Of a stretch of 64,000 nt of DNA, positions 38,901-47,497 are shown one piece after another (position 1 is the stretch's first letter; each line of letters opens with the position of its first letter). The notes beneath the pieces are model-generated. The model was not told the DNA's origin. It ran no database searches and worked only from the letters and a program-made list of their open reading frames with translations. This stretch comes from an uncultured Muribaculaceae bacterium. Lineage in GTDB: Bacteria > Bacteroidota > Bacteroidia > Bacteroidales > Muribaculaceae. The stretch spans positions 295,711 to 359,710 of the forward strand of contig CAJUAF010000001.1 in NCBI GenBank assembly GCA_910584365.1, written 5' to 3'. A program made the translations under genes and the position numbers.

Positions 38901-39871
38901 GTGCGCAGGGTGCTGACCTTGAACGGACAGGATTCTCAGTTGTGTACACCGTCAGCATGAACGGTCAGGAGATCTTCCGGCATAAAAAACCCGAAATCCT
39001 GAATTTTGACCGTCTTCCGATGGGTATGGAAGGAAGCCTGAAACTGCAGGCTCTGTACACCAACGCCACCACTGGAGAGTCTTTCCACTCGCGTATCACT
39101 ACCGGTACCATTCTCCACGGAGATGAAGAGTTCCCGGCTCCCGAAGGTAAGATTGTAAGCGCCCGGCCGGTTGTCGACACTGACCTGTCTGTAGGACTGC
39201 TTATCGAAGTCAAATATACCAAAGATGTCTTCGGTCACAACTACTACGGCGATTTCAGCTTCGGTGTGAAAGACAAGAACGGCAATTATCGTAAACTCAG
39301 AGGGGAACTCCTCCATCCGGCCCACCGCCTGGTAACTTTCTACGGTGAACTGGCATCAAAAGTTCTCGATTCGTGGACCTACCTTACCGAAACCGCGGAT
39401 TACGACGCATCCCGTCATGACTGGTCTTCCAAACTGTTCAGCGAAACCGACGGCAGTTCCGTAAGCGGCCATACTTTCATATTCCTTCATAATGCCGCCC
39501 CCAACCTCGACGGTCTCAGTGAACTGGAGACAATCGAAGGAACAGTCTCGGCAGTCTATCCGTTCCTCTACAACAACAACCCCACTCCTATGGTGGCTTC
39601 CGCTGAAGGAGAGAGTTCGGTTTCTGCCCGAGTATCCGCCGCATATGAAGGCTGTACGATAAGCAATATGATGACCCCCTCCAACCTGATGACATTCGCC
39701 GTTCCTCAGGACAATATCCTTTCGGGAATAGAAAATGTTATTTCTGAGAAAGATGATGATATTCCTGCCGAGTTCTATACCGTTTCTGGTATCCGCGTTG
39801 ACGGAGAACCTACCCCCGGTATCTATCTCCGCCGGAAAGGAAACATCGTGGAAAAAGTCATTATACGATAA
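35930..39871 (+). CDS. Large secreted multi-domain protein with T9SS-like tail
   Basis: This 1313-aa protein has a signal peptide (MKKILLLLVGMFVAIAANA). After the N-terminal domain ('LYLCGDWVAPSYQ'), at least three similar beta modules begin with 'YTVYFYENP' (about 147), 'YTVYFYAKE' (about 514) and 'TTFYMHFKEDW' (about 630). They recall the CBM26-like modules of the amylase at 14751, so carbohydrate binding is possible, but this is a weak similarity judged by eye. No catalytic motif is seen. The end 'AEFYTVSGIRVDGEPTPGIYL' to 'KVIIR' is a T9SS type A-like sorting domain. The exact function is unknown. Confidence 0.75.
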   Translation: MKKILLLLVGMFVAIAANAELYLCGDWVAPSYQASLRQNWTPANAETVSQNSDGYYCFVTEGTNFKMSTVKADWNSGFNDNSRTVAGWTDKPGADGVKISTLNANRSAADNQGPFGTTKTYYRVSADLSTIEASKTTDFGDVEDPDSYTVYFYENPDNPTNGYIHAYMWGTDGSYSEYNSSPAVTKMVPAKYVKVGDNFYEVYSLTVSSTKKLENIIFHNGSQNSNLKYTPDAGLKLVKNGLYYRSGETSYTASTDFKLYDQPAEIKNYTYHLHNFTTLEGTRIQLNPTADENIFTGSIQYNAPLAEAQEYTVHRFDSDTQSFDAFGSTPDFEYNLQESSATLVSGAKGIVMPKGLKGKVSFTMEVEGQVPVRLTVSGGELAENAYTYYLEHSFKSPDGQQLTDKIEFRPHAYHFDADYVFSGEETGHLFKIERFLNGTSVTETRFGPVKTSGKYDPSRPSTTYSLTNNGSETDILSAGIHGKVRFTLHVNEDGAPATVTLRGGTSDKEYNSELYTVYFYAKESQISGNLYAVVYREEGDQVTAELTPEQAQMTPTGKYVLVDGEYCPVYRRSFTGDFDAVPHTVKIHTGDASAPLLTAEFLNYGFYTIGDTSPLLHLEQIYKPGTEPTTFYMHFKEDWLKNAKGDGNNPVVDPRFYIYSGTAPSGETAWTNGIAMEKINDLAPTGDMSVTEKYQLWKVTVPADRMKDADGMCFVYQTRWSDNPYHVYYSRSGVDDTYIYATADDANGRYAVQTYLSYQDFRDLDAEGRPAIYLVGADNGTIADISWDTWKALKQTSTDGYFFIPITVDASNQSPAKFKISWICVKDAMDKIGVSEENRNIDTQRAWSTFDLGIIGVDDIYDYGESGYTAPTFEDDEDGTSIKNAICKPYESIRYLNYNQYNFFISYEDIHVGKNCYIVVDPECRTVTVIPYDPNPKVSASFSEFGTEELTSWEDMQAFHSHYSHLSGAAGNGHIYMSKFNTCRGTVTIDRAQGADLERTGFSVVYTVSMNGQEIFRHKKPEILNFDRLPMGMEGSLKLQALYTNATTGESFHSRITTGTILHGDEEFPAPEGKIVSARPVVDTDLSVGLLIEVKYTKDVFGHNYYGDFSFGVKDKNGNYRKLRGELLHPAHRLVTFYGELASKVLDSWTYLTETADYDASRHDWSSKLFSETDGSSVSGHTFIFLHNAAPNLDGLSELETIEGTVSAVYPFLYNNNPTPMVASAEGESSVSARVSAAYEGCTISNMMTPSNLMTFAVPQDNILSGIENVISEKDDDIPAEFYTVSGIRVDGEPTPGIYLRRKGNIVEKVIIR

Positions 39872-39957
39872 TATTCCTGATCTAATACGCAAAAGAGATA
39901 GAAAATATGATAATTTAGTTTAGTAAGGTAAGGAATAGCAAGATTCCTTAGACCAAC

Positions 39958-39988
39958 GGCCTCCCCAGGTGTGACACCCCGGGAGGTC
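39958..39988 (+). terminator. Terminator after the 1313-aa surface protein
   Basis: GGCCTCCC (39958-39965) pairs with GGGAGGTC (39981-39988), with an inner GGTG/CACC stem and a run of seven T shortly after. Confidence 0.85.
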
Positions 39989-40079
39989 GTATTTTTTTAT
40001 TTATGACTGAGTTACCACCGTATTACGACAGAGGGTCAAGCCGGCAAATCAAACTATGCGCAAAACCATCGGGGCGCGA

Positions 40080-40976
40080 TCAGACGAAGTAGAGGGGACA
40101 TCCCTTGGCCACAGGCGCTATCGTCCCCTGCGGATATGAGAAGACAAGATAGGATTTATAGAGGGCCACGTGGATTATCGGGAAGGTCTCCACGGTGAAT
40201 TTCTGCAGGGCTCCCGGATTGACGTAGTCTGTCAGCCAGTCAAGATACTGTCCGGGGGTCTTGCCGGCATCCCGGGCAATCCGGCGGAGCAGCTTCTCGC
40301 GCACAGCGCTCCGGTCTTCCGCCGGAACCAGGTCATCGAAAGTCATCTGGCGCCCCAGGGTGGTGGAGAATGTGACGTAATAACAGTCGATAGCGTCGGG
40401 AGTCCCTCCCGTTGCCGACTCGAGATATGACGAATAAGTAAACATATCCTTCTGCTCCGAAACCCATGCGGGACGCAGGTCTGCATTGACGTAAAAGCCG
40501 TTGACGACTGATTCGCGCAATTCGGGAAGAATAGTGTCGTTGAAGACTTTTCCGTAATAGTCAATCTGGGAAGTCACCGCCCTGGGGGTCATTTCCCGGG
40601 TATCGTAATAGATATCTCCCCCGGAGACGGAAGCGAAGTCCTGGCTGATTATCCTGGCCAGTCCCATATTGACCGACGAGGAATCATCCACGGCGAAGAC
40701 GCGGATGGAGAAGAACACGTCGGAATGTTCCGTGGGAAATATGCGGGCTATCTGGAGGAACTTCACGTCGCGCCCGTCGAAGGCGAACACCGTGTCCGAC
40801 GTGGACGGAGTACGAACGATGGAGACAACCCGGGCAAGTTTACTGTCGTCGGGGAAGTCCCCGGGCTTTTCTGCGTCAGCGGTAGCGGCAGGTCCGCAGG
40901 CCTCGGCCAGAAAAACCAGGCCGACCAGCAGAAATGCCGACCATATATGCCTGATGATTATGTGTTTGACGTCCAT
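40080..40976 (-). CDS. Exported DUF3298-like (RsiV-type) protein
   Basis: This 298-aa protein has an N-terminal hydrophobic segment ending 'FLAEACGPAA', an imperfect lipobox. The body contains 'YYGKVFNDTILPELRES' and 'YVTFSTTLGRQMTFDDLV', followed by 'KSYLVFSYPQGTIAPVAKG'. This resembles DUF3298/DUF4163 proteins, which include the lysozyme-binding RsiV family and many Bacteroidetes lipoproteins of unknown role. It ends the minus-strand group that starts at ispB. Confidence 0.75.
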   Translation of the reverse strand: MDVKHIIIRHIWSAFLLVGLVFLAEACGPAATADAEKPGDFPDDSKLARVVSIVRTPSTSDTVFAFDGRDVKFLQIARIFPTEHSDVFFSIRVFAVDDSSSVNMGLARIISQDFASVSGGDIYYDTREMTPRAVTSQIDYYGKVFNDTILPELRESVVNGFYVNADLRPAWVSEQKDMFTYSSYLESATGGTPDAIDCYYVTFSTTLGRQMTFDDLVPAEDRSAVREKLLRRIARDAGKTPGQYLDWLTDYVNPGALQKFTVETFPIIHVALYKSYLVFSYPQGTIAPVAKGCPLYFV

Positions 40977-41107
40977 TGTTGCAACGGTTTAAGGAATTCC
41001 TAATTACTTTACCTGGGACCGGCCTCTTCAAAAGCCGTCCTATGTTACAACAACGTTACTCCTCAAAAAGTTAGCGGTTCCCGATATACATCAGCTATTT
41101 TACAATA

Positions 41108-41818
41108 TCATGTCGGACGCGAATCAATGTCATCATAGAATGTCGGGATAGAGTAATCAGGACTCTGCGTGTCATTTCCGCTCCAGTCAAGGATGACCGA
41201 TGATCCGTCCTCCTTTGTAAGCCTGACGACATTGACTGAATGCGGGTCGTCGTTAAAAAATAAAATCTCATACTTCTTATATCCGTCCCGGAAATCACAT
41301 AGTCCCGGAATATGGATATTTCCGTCGATGTCGCGCAGGCCGCGCAGAGTATATGTATCAGGGACATTGAAAACCTGACCGCGCCTTGCTATGATTTTCT
41401 CCTCGAATGAAGCGTGTCCGGTGGCATGGACCTTGTGGGTAATCCAGTAAGAGCAGGGATGATATATTCTGAAAGGAGTGTCATCATACTGTCCGACAGA
41501 GTAGGGCGAGGAAGTCATCCCCCCGACAAACAACACGGTCAGTCCGAAATATATCACCGTAGCCAGCTTGGCTTTATTTATAATGGTGGTGATAAATATT
41601 ATGCCTGTGATAATCCAGGCATACACCTGCGTCTCGGGAAAGTCAAGTTCAGTACAGAGCCATATAAGCCCCAGGCCGGCCATGGCAAGGACCGTTACCA
41701 GCACACCGCGGCCGGTCTGGCTGCAGAGGCTGTCATCAACGCCGGATTTGTCACGGGTGACAATTTGCAGACAGCCGCATATCAGCGTAAACACATATAA
41801 AATAAGTAATCCGGTCAT
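41108..41818 (-). CDS. Membrane protein with C-terminal extracytoplasmic domain, unknown function
   Basis: From the ATG at 41818 the product is 236 aa. There are about four hydrophobic helices (1-18, 38-55, 60-78, 82-100), then a soluble domain including 'CSYWITHKVHATGHASFEEK' and 'LRDIDGNIHIPGLCDFRDGY'. The frame stays open upstream, but that part overlaps the ispB coding region, so 41818 is preferred; it lies 46 bp after ispB. I recognise no family. Confidence 0.6.
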   Translation of the reverse strand: MTGLLILYVFTLICGCLQIVTRDKSGVDDSLCSQTGRGVLVTVLAMAGLGLIWLCTELDFPETQVYAWIITGIIFITTIINKAKLATVIYFGLTVLFVGGMTSSPYSVGQYDDTPFRIYHPCSYWITHKVHATGHASFEEKIIARRGQVFNVPDTYTLRGLRDIDGNIHIPGLCDFRDGYKKYEILFFNDDPHSVNVVRLTKEDGSSVILDWSGNDTQSPDYSIPTFYDDIDSRPT

Positions 41819-41864
41819 AATTTCATGGAATAGATTAAAGAGAACAACACGCCGGACGACGGAA

Positions 41865-42845
41865 TCAGCGGTCGCGGGTGATGATGAAGTCGATGAGGGA
41901 CAGGAAAGCGTCGAGAGTGGCCGATGGGGGGAAGTTGGTCCTGAGGATGTCGCAGGCCTGGTCGCGCAAACGTTCCATCGTCTGATAGGCGTAGTCGATA
42001 CCGCCGTTGGTGACGGCATATTCAATCAGTTCCGATATTTCCGCAGGCTCCAGAAGTTCTTTCCGGGCCAGGGCGGTCATGCGCTCATGGTCCTCGTCGG
42101 CACCGGTCTCCAGGACGTGCAGCAGCGGGAGGGTGATTTTCCCTTCCCGGAGGTCATTGCCCGTAGGCTTGCCGACGGCACTGTCGGAAAAGTAGTCGAA
42201 GATATCATCCTTGATCTGGAAGCAGAGTCCCAGCAGACGGGCAAACTCCCGCAGGGCGTCGAGGCGCTCCCCCTCCGGCTCGCCGGCGGCATAGGCGCCG
42301 ACTTCGGCACAGCTGACGAAGAGCGAGGCGGTCTTCCGGTAGATGATGTTGAAGTAGACCTCCTCAGTGAGATTATTGTAGCGGGCGTTGTAGATTTCAT
42401 CCAGCTCGCCGATGGAAAGCAGACGTCCCAGCGAAGCGATGGAGTCGACGATGCGTATGTCTCCGGTTCCGGAGGCCAGCATCAGGGAGTTGGAGAGGAA
42501 GAAATCCCCGATGAGGACGGCAAGATGGTTGTCCCACAGGCCGTTGATTGTGGCGGCATCGCGCCGCAGGCGGGTATCGTCGACGACATCGTCATGAATC
42601 AGCGAGGCGTTGTGAAGCAGCTCCACGGCTACGGCCCCCTCTATTACCTTGCGGCTGACATTGCCGAGAAGTTTGGCGCTGAGAAGCACCATTATCGGCC
42701 GGATTTGCTTTCCCTTACGCTCCAGGTAAGTGGCTATTACCTTATTCATCAACGCATTAGGCGACGACAACGTAGCCGAAATCAAATCGTTCAGCTGCTG
42801 CAGTTCGGGCGCTAATGTCTGTTGGATGGATTGAAATGTAGTCAC
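41865..42845 (-). CDS. ispB: Polyprenyl diphosphate synthase
   Basis: This 326-aa trans-prenyltransferase has the first Asp-rich motif DDVVD at 85-89 ('LIHDDVVDDTRLRRD') and a second in 'CFQIKDDIFDYF'. 'ERKGKQIRPIMVLLSA' and 'GAVAVELLHNASL' are also typical. It elongates farnesyl diphosphate, most likely to make the menaquinone side chain used by the fumarate reductase. Chain length cannot be predicted with confidence. Confidence 0.92.
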   Translation of the reverse strand: MTTFQSIQQTLAPELQQLNDLISATLSSPNALMNKVIATYLERKGKQIRPIMVLLSAKLLGNVSRKVIEGAVAVELLHNASLIHDDVVDDTRLRRDAATINGLWDNHLAVLIGDFFLSNSLMLASGTGDIRIVDSIASLGRLLSIGELDEIYNARYNNLTEEVYFNIIYRKTASLFVSCAEVGAYAAGEPEGERLDALREFARLLGLCFQIKDDIFDYFSDSAVGKPTGNDLREGKITLPLLHVLETGADEDHERMTALARKELLEPAEISELIEYAVTNGGIDYAYQTMERLRDQACDILRTNFPPSATLDAFLSLIDFIITRDR

Positions 42846-42915
42846 TTTGACAAAAAATTTAGCGCAAAATTACGAAAACTTCTCGGATAACGCTATAAAA
42901 TCCGCTGGAAAAAGT

Positions 42916-42923
42916 TAACTTTG
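42916..42923 (+). promoter_or_regulatory. -7 box of the korAB operon
   Basis: TAACTTTG lies 110 bp before the korA ATG. In the same 188-bp gap, TAATTTTG on the minus strand (42872-42865) is a likely -7 box for ispB. Confidence 0.55.
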
Positions 42924-43033
42924 CCATCGAATCCGTTGCCGCGCTCCCTGCGGAAGCGGGTCCGACGAAACAGAAACCATATCATTAAATCAGATAATTT
43001 AAAGTCTCTTTTCCAAATCTGACAACGAAAATC

Positions 43034-44896
43034 ATGGACAACACAAACCAAAGAGTAAAGACGCTCGACAAGGTTGCCGTTAGATTCTCCGGCGACTCGG
43101 GCGACGGAATGCAGCTGGCGGGAAACATCTTCACCAATGTTTCGGCCGGCCTGGGCAACTCCGTGTCTACTTTCCCCGACTATCCGGCCGAAATCCGCGC
43201 TCCGCAAGGCTCCCTCGGAGGAGTTTCCGGATTCCAGGTCAGCATCGGTTCGGGAGTACACACTCCCGGCGACAGCTGCGACGTGCTGGTGGCGATGAAC
43301 CCCGCGGCTCTGAAGCAGAATTACAAGTTCCTCAAGCCGGGCGGTGTGATTATCGTGGACATCGACTCCTTTAAGGAGGAGGGGCTGAAAAAGGCCAAGT
43401 TTCTCACCGATGACCCCGTCGCCGAACTGGGAATCACAGCCCAGGTTCTCGAAGTTCCCGTTACGGAGATGACCCGCGCAGCCCTGGCCGATTCCGGAAT
43501 GGACAACAAGTCTGTGCTGAAATGCCGCAACATCTTCACTCTGGGGCTTATCTGCTGGCTCTTCGACCGCCCTGTCGAAAGCGCCATCGCCATGATTCAG
43601 AAGAAATTCGCAAAGAAACCGGCCATAGCCGAGGCCAATTCCCGCGTGATCCGCGCCGGCTATGACTACGGTCACAATATCCACGCCTCGGTATCGACCT
43701 ATAAGGTAGAGACCGAACCCATCGTCCCGGGAACCTACACCGACGTAAAGGGGAACGAAGCCACCGCCTGGGGCCTTATCATGGCCTCCGAGAAAGCCGG
43801 ACTTCCCCTCTTCCTGGGTTCCTATCCCATCACTCCGGCCACCGACATCCTTCATGAACTTGCCAAGCGCAAGGACCTCGGAGTGAAAGCCTGCCAGATG
43901 GAAGACGAAATCGCCGGCGTATGCTCGGCCATCGGCGCATCCTTCGCCGGATGCCTTGCCGCCACATCCACCTCCGGTCCCGGCCTGGCCCTCAAGAGCG
44001 AGGGTATCGGCCTGGCCGTCATGGCCGAACTCCCGCTGGTTGTCATCGACGTACAGCGCGGCGGCCCCTCCACGGGCCTGCCTACGAAAACCGAGCAGAC
44101 CGACCTGGCCCAGGCGCTTTACGGCCGCAACGGGGAATCTCCACTGGCGGTAGTGGCTCCCACAACCCCCACCGACTGCTTCAACATGGCTTTCGAGGCC
44201 AGCCGTATCGCCGTCGAACACATGACGCCGGTCATCCTGCTGAGCGATGCCTTCATCGGCAACGGCTCCTCGGCCTGGCGCATTCCCGAAGCCGACGAAT
44301 TCCCCGCCATCCGTCCCCCCTTCGTTCCCGGAGAACTCCGTGAGAACTGGACTCCGTATATGCGCGATGAAGCGACTCTCAGCCGTTACTGGGCCATCCC
44401 CGGCACTCCCGGCCTGATGCATCGTCTCGGAGGTCTCGAAAAGGACGAGAAAACCGGAGCAATCTCCACCGACCCGGCCAACCACGCCCGCATGGTCGAG
44501 ACGCGCCGCCGCAAAGTGGCTCTCATAGCCGAGGATATCCCCCTGCAGGAAGTGAAATGCGACTCCCCGGAGGCCGACACGCTTCTTATCGGCTGGGGCG
44601 GAACCTACGGCCATCTCTATGATGCCGCTGAGGAACTCAACCGTCAGGGGCACAAGGTAGCCCTGGCCCAGTTCCGCTACATCAACCCGCTTCCCCGCAA
44701 CGCCGGAGAAATCTTCACGCGCTACAAGCGGCTGATCGTGGCCGAGCTTAACACCGGACAGTTCGCCGACTATCTCCAGGCACGCTTCCCCGGCAAGCTC
44801 TTCCGCCGCATCAACAAGGTCGAAGGACAGCCCTTCCTCGTCCATGAGATTGTCGACAGGGTGAAGGAAATAATTGACTCCGAACCGGAGGCCTGA
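43034..44896 (+). CDS. korA: 2-oxoacid:ferredoxin oxidoreductase, fused gamma-alpha subunit
   Basis: This 620-aa protein joins an N-terminal gamma domain (about 10-190, 'RFSGDSGDGMQLAGNIF') to the alpha pyrimidine-binding domain ('LFLGSYPITPATDILHELA', 'GASFAGCLAATSTSGPG', 'VDVQRGGPSTGLPTKTEQ'). With KorB it oxidatively decarboxylates a 2-oxoacid, most likely 2-oxoglutarate, to the acyl-CoA and reduces ferredoxin. The fused form is typical of two-subunit KorAB enzymes in Bacteroidetes. The beta subunit follows by 50 bp. Confidence 0.92.
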   Translation: MDNTNQRVKTLDKVAVRFSGDSGDGMQLAGNIFTNVSAGLGNSVSTFPDYPAEIRAPQGSLGGVSGFQVSIGSGVHTPGDSCDVLVAMNPAALKQNYKFLKPGGVIIVDIDSFKEEGLKKAKFLTDDPVAELGITAQVLEVPVTEMTRAALADSGMDNKSVLKCRNIFTLGLICWLFDRPVESAIAMIQKKFAKKPAIAEANSRVIRAGYDYGHNIHASVSTYKVETEPIVPGTYTDVKGNEATAWGLIMASEKAGLPLFLGSYPITPATDILHELAKRKDLGVKACQMEDEIAGVCSAIGASFAGCLAATSTSGPGLALKSEGIGLAVMAELPLVVIDVQRGGPSTGLPTKTEQTDLAQALYGRNGESPLAVVAPTTPTDCFNMAFEASRIAVEHMTPVILLSDAFIGNGSSAWRIPEADEFPAIRPPFVPGELRENWTPYMRDEATLSRYWAIPGTPGLMHRLGGLEKDEKTGAISTDPANHARMVETRRRKVALIAEDIPLQEVKCDSPEADTLLIGWGGTYGHLYDAAEELNRQGHKVALAQFRYINPLPRNAGEIFTRYKRLIVAELNTGQFADYLQARFPGKLFRRINKVEGQPFLVHEIVDRVKEIIDSEPEA

Positions 44897-44946
44897 ACCC
44901 CGCTCCACGGGCATATTCATTTACATTTAAGAGCCACTGATTCAAC

Positions 44947-45966
44947 ATGGAATGTACAGCATCTCAATATAAGGCCTCCGACTTCAAGAACGGCAGCCCC
45001 GTGCGCTGGTGTGCCGGTTGCGGCGACCACGCCGTCCTCAATTCGCTCCACAAGGCCATGGCCGACCTGGGCGTAGCTCCCGAAATGACCGCCGTAATCT
45101 CCGGCATCGGCTGCTCCTCGCGTCTGCCCTACTATATGAATACCTACGGGTTCCACACCATCCACGGACGCGGAGCCGCCGTAGCCACCGGTTTCAAGGT
45201 AGCCAATCCGGCCATGACCGTATGGCAGATTTCCGGCGACGGCGACGGCCTGGCAATCGGCGGTAACCATTTCATCCACGCCGTGCGCCGCAACGTGGAC
45301 ATCAATATCCTTCTGCTCAACAACCGCATCTACGGACTTACCAAAGGACAGTACTCCCCCACCTCGGCCCGCGGCTTCGTCTCCAAGTCCTCCCCTTACG
45401 GAACGACCGAAGACCCCTTTATCCCGGCTGAACTTGTATTCGGCGCCCGCGGCACCTTCTTCGGGCGCGCCATCGACGTGGATCTCCCCGTATCCCGCGA
45501 GGTAATGCTTGCAGCCGCCCGCCACAAAGGCACCTCCGTCACTGAAATCCTGCAGAACTGCATGATTTTCAACAACGGCATCCACTCCGGAATCGCCGAC
45601 AAGGAGGTGCGCGCCGACCGCACCATCCACCTGCGCCACGGCGAGAAGATGCTTTTCGGCAAGAACAACGAGAAAGGAATCGTAGCCGACGGTTTCGCAC
45701 TGAAAGCCGTGGAAATCGGCAAGGACGGCTGGACCATCGACGACGTGCTGGTCCATGACGCCCACTGCCCCCGGAATTTCCTCCACCAGCAGCTGGCGAT
45801 GATGGACGGCAATGAACTTCCTGTCGCTGTCGGCGTTATTCGTGATGTGGAGGCTCCTGTCTACGACCAGGAGGTTGCGCTGCAGGTAGAGACCGTAAAA
45901 GCAAAAAAAGGGTTCTCCACTCTGCGTGATATGCTCCTTGCGGGCGACACCTGGACCGTCAGCTGA
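44947..45966 (+). CDS. korB: 2-oxoacid:ferredoxin oxidoreductase, beta subunit
   Basis: This 339-aa thiamine-diphosphate-binding subunit has 4Fe-4S ligands in 'RWCAGCGDHAVL', 'SGIGCSSRLPYY' and 'ILQNCMIFN'. Its TPP motif is 'SGDGDGLAIGGNHF' followed by 'LLNNRIYGLTKGQYSPTS'. It completes the KorAB enzyme, which supplies reduced ferredoxin in anaerobes. No ferredoxin-like delta subunit gene lies next to it. Confidence 0.93.
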   Translation: MECTASQYKASDFKNGSPVRWCAGCGDHAVLNSLHKAMADLGVAPEMTAVISGIGCSSRLPYYMNTYGFHTIHGRGAAVATGFKVANPAMTVWQISGDGDGLAIGGNHFIHAVRRNVDINILLLNNRIYGLTKGQYSPTSARGFVSKSSPYGTTEDPFIPAELVFGARGTFFGRAIDVDLPVSREVMLAAARHKGTSVTEILQNCMIFNNGIHSGIADKEVRADRTIHLRHGEKMLFGKNNEKGIVADGFALKAVEIGKDGWTIDDVLVHDAHCPRNFLHQQLAMMDGNELPVAVGVIRDVEAPVYDQEVALQVETVKAKKGFSTLRDMLLAGDTWTVS

Positions 45967-45992
45967 ACTCCTGTAACCTTCCCCCACCGACG

Positions 45993-46403
45993 ATGAACAA
46001 TTTCGAGACACCTCCCCCTTATAACGGTAACCCCGGACAGTATCCTCCGGGGTACCGTAACAGCCCCTGTCCTCCCCGGCCACCCTACTGCCCTCCCCCG
46101 GGAGGCGCACCCTACGGCACCCAGCAACCCTGGCAGCCTTATGTCCGGCCGATGCAGCCGCGCACCAACGGGATGGGTACCGCCGGATTCGTGCTGTCGC
46201 TTGTCGGGGTGTTCCTGGGATGGATTCCCCTGATAGGCTGGCTGATATGGCTGCTGGGGGCAATCTTCTCGTTCATCGGTCTGTTCAGGGCCCCGCGCGG
46301 ACTGGCCGTGGCCGGGACAATCATCTCCCTGGTGCTTATCCCGGTGCTGGTCACAATCTTCGTAGCGCTGGATGTGTTCACTTCCGCGCTGTTCCTCCTT
46401 TGA
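45993..46403 (+). CDS. Pro-rich DUF4190-like membrane protein
   Basis: This 136-aa protein has a Pro/Tyr/Gly-rich N-terminus (residues 1-58) and two hydrophobic segments ('GFVLSLVGVFLGWIPLIGWL' onward and 'GLAVAGTIISLVLIPVLV'). The 'GMGTAGFVLSLVG' opening of the helix pair is the DUF4190 pattern. The role is unknown. It lies between korB and mscL, 26 bp after korB. Confidence 0.7.
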   Translation: MNNFETPPPYNGNPGQYPPGYRNSPCPPRPPYCPPPGGAPYGTQQPWQPYVRPMQPRTNGMGTAGFVLSLVGVFLGWIPLIGWLIWLLGAIFSFIGLFRAPRGLAVAGTIISLVLIPVLVTIFVALDVFTSALFLL

Positions 46404-46427
46404 TTCAACTATTAACGACACTTCATT

Positions 46428-46862
46428 ATGGGAAAATTTCTAAGCGATTTCAAAGAGTTCGCAATGAAGGGCAACATTGTCGATATGGCTGTCGGTGTGA
46501 TCGTCGGCGGCGCGTTCGGCAAGATTGTCAGCTCTCTTGTAAATGACATCATCATGCCGGTGATCTCCATCGCCACCGGAGGTGACGGCCTCAAGAATCT
46601 CAAATACGTCATCGTGGCCGGCCGCGACGCTACCGCCGAAGGGGTGGCAGCCGTCGAGGAGGTAGCCGTCAACTACGGTATGTTCATCCAGAACATCGTG
46701 GACTTCCTGATTATCGCCCTGAGTATTTTCGTGGCCCTGCGGGTGATCATGAAGTTCAAGAAAAAGGAGACCGAAGCTCCCGCCGCTCCCCCCGAGCCTT
46801 CCAAAGAGGAAGTGCTGCTCACTGAAATCCGCGACCTGCTCAAACAGCAGAACAAGAAATAA
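46428..46862 (+). CDS. mscL: Large-conductance mechanosensitive channel
   Basis: This 144-aa channel subunit has the MscL N-terminus and first pore helix ('FKEFAMKGNIVDMAVGVIVG', then 'GKIVSSLVNDIIMP') and a second helix from about residue 85 ('FLIIALSIFVALRVI'). The Lys/Glu-rich tail ends 'EIRDLLKQQ'. It opens under high membrane tension to release solutes during osmotic downshock. The stop is 3 bp before aroK. Confidence 0.95.
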   Translation: MGKFLSDFKEFAMKGNIVDMAVGVIVGGAFGKIVSSLVNDIIMPVISIATGGDGLKNLKYVIVAGRDATAEGVAAVEEVAVNYGMFIQNIVDFLIIALSIFVALRVIMKFKKKETEAPAAPPEPSKEEVLLTEIRDLLKQQNKK

Positions 46863-46865
46863 TCC

Positions 46866-47429
46866 ATGCCCCCCTCCCCCAGACAAATTTTCCTGATAGG
46901 ATTCATGGGGGCCGGAAAGACCACCCTCGGACGCGCCCTGGAAGCCCGGCTTCCGGGGTGGCGCTATATTGACCTGGACGAAGAAATCGAGCGGGGAGCC
47001 GGGATGTCCGTTCCCAAGATTTTCGCGCTTTACGGCGAGAAGCAGTTCCGCCGAATGGAACGCCGGGCCCTCGAGGGAGTGCTTGACCGCTCCCGCGTCA
47101 TCGTAGGGTGCGGAGGGGGTACCCCCTGCTTCTTCGACAATATGGAGCTGATGAACCGCTCGGGCATGACCGTATTGCTGAGGGCGCGCAACTCGACGCT
47201 GCTGCGCCGTCTGCTTGCCGCCCGCGACAGCCGTCCCAAGCTCCGGGGATTCTCTCCGGAAGAGATTGAAGGCTATATCGTCTCGGCCCAGGCCGAACGG
47301 GAACCCCACTATTCTCTCTGCCGCGCCACGTTCCCTTCCGACCTGCTGGAGAACGCCGCGGAAATCGAGGCATCCTGCCGTCTGTTCCTGCGCCGGTTTC
47401 TCCCCGGCGAGACCGTCAGGACGCTCTGA
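46866..47429 (+). CDS. aroK: Shikimate kinase
   Basis: This 187-aa kinase phosphorylates shikimate in aromatic amino acid synthesis. The Walker A motif is 'GFMGAGKTTLGRALEARL'. The shikimate-binding DLDEEIE and 'GEKQFRRMER' residues and 'VGCGGGTPCF' are all present. It follows mscL by 3 bp. Confidence 0.94.
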   Translation: MPPSPRQIFLIGFMGAGKTTLGRALEARLPGWRYIDLDEEIERGAGMSVPKIFALYGEKQFRRMERRALEGVLDRSRVIVGCGGGTPCFFDNMELMNRSGMTVLLRARNSTLLRRLLAARDSRPKLRGFSPEEIEGYIVSAQAEREPHYSLCRATFPSDLLENAAEIEASCRLFLRRFLPGETVRTL

Positions 47430-47497
47430 CGCCGGAATTCCGGCTCTGACACCGGCCTCTGCGCCGAATTATTCTTAACTCCCCCACGTTTCTCCGC

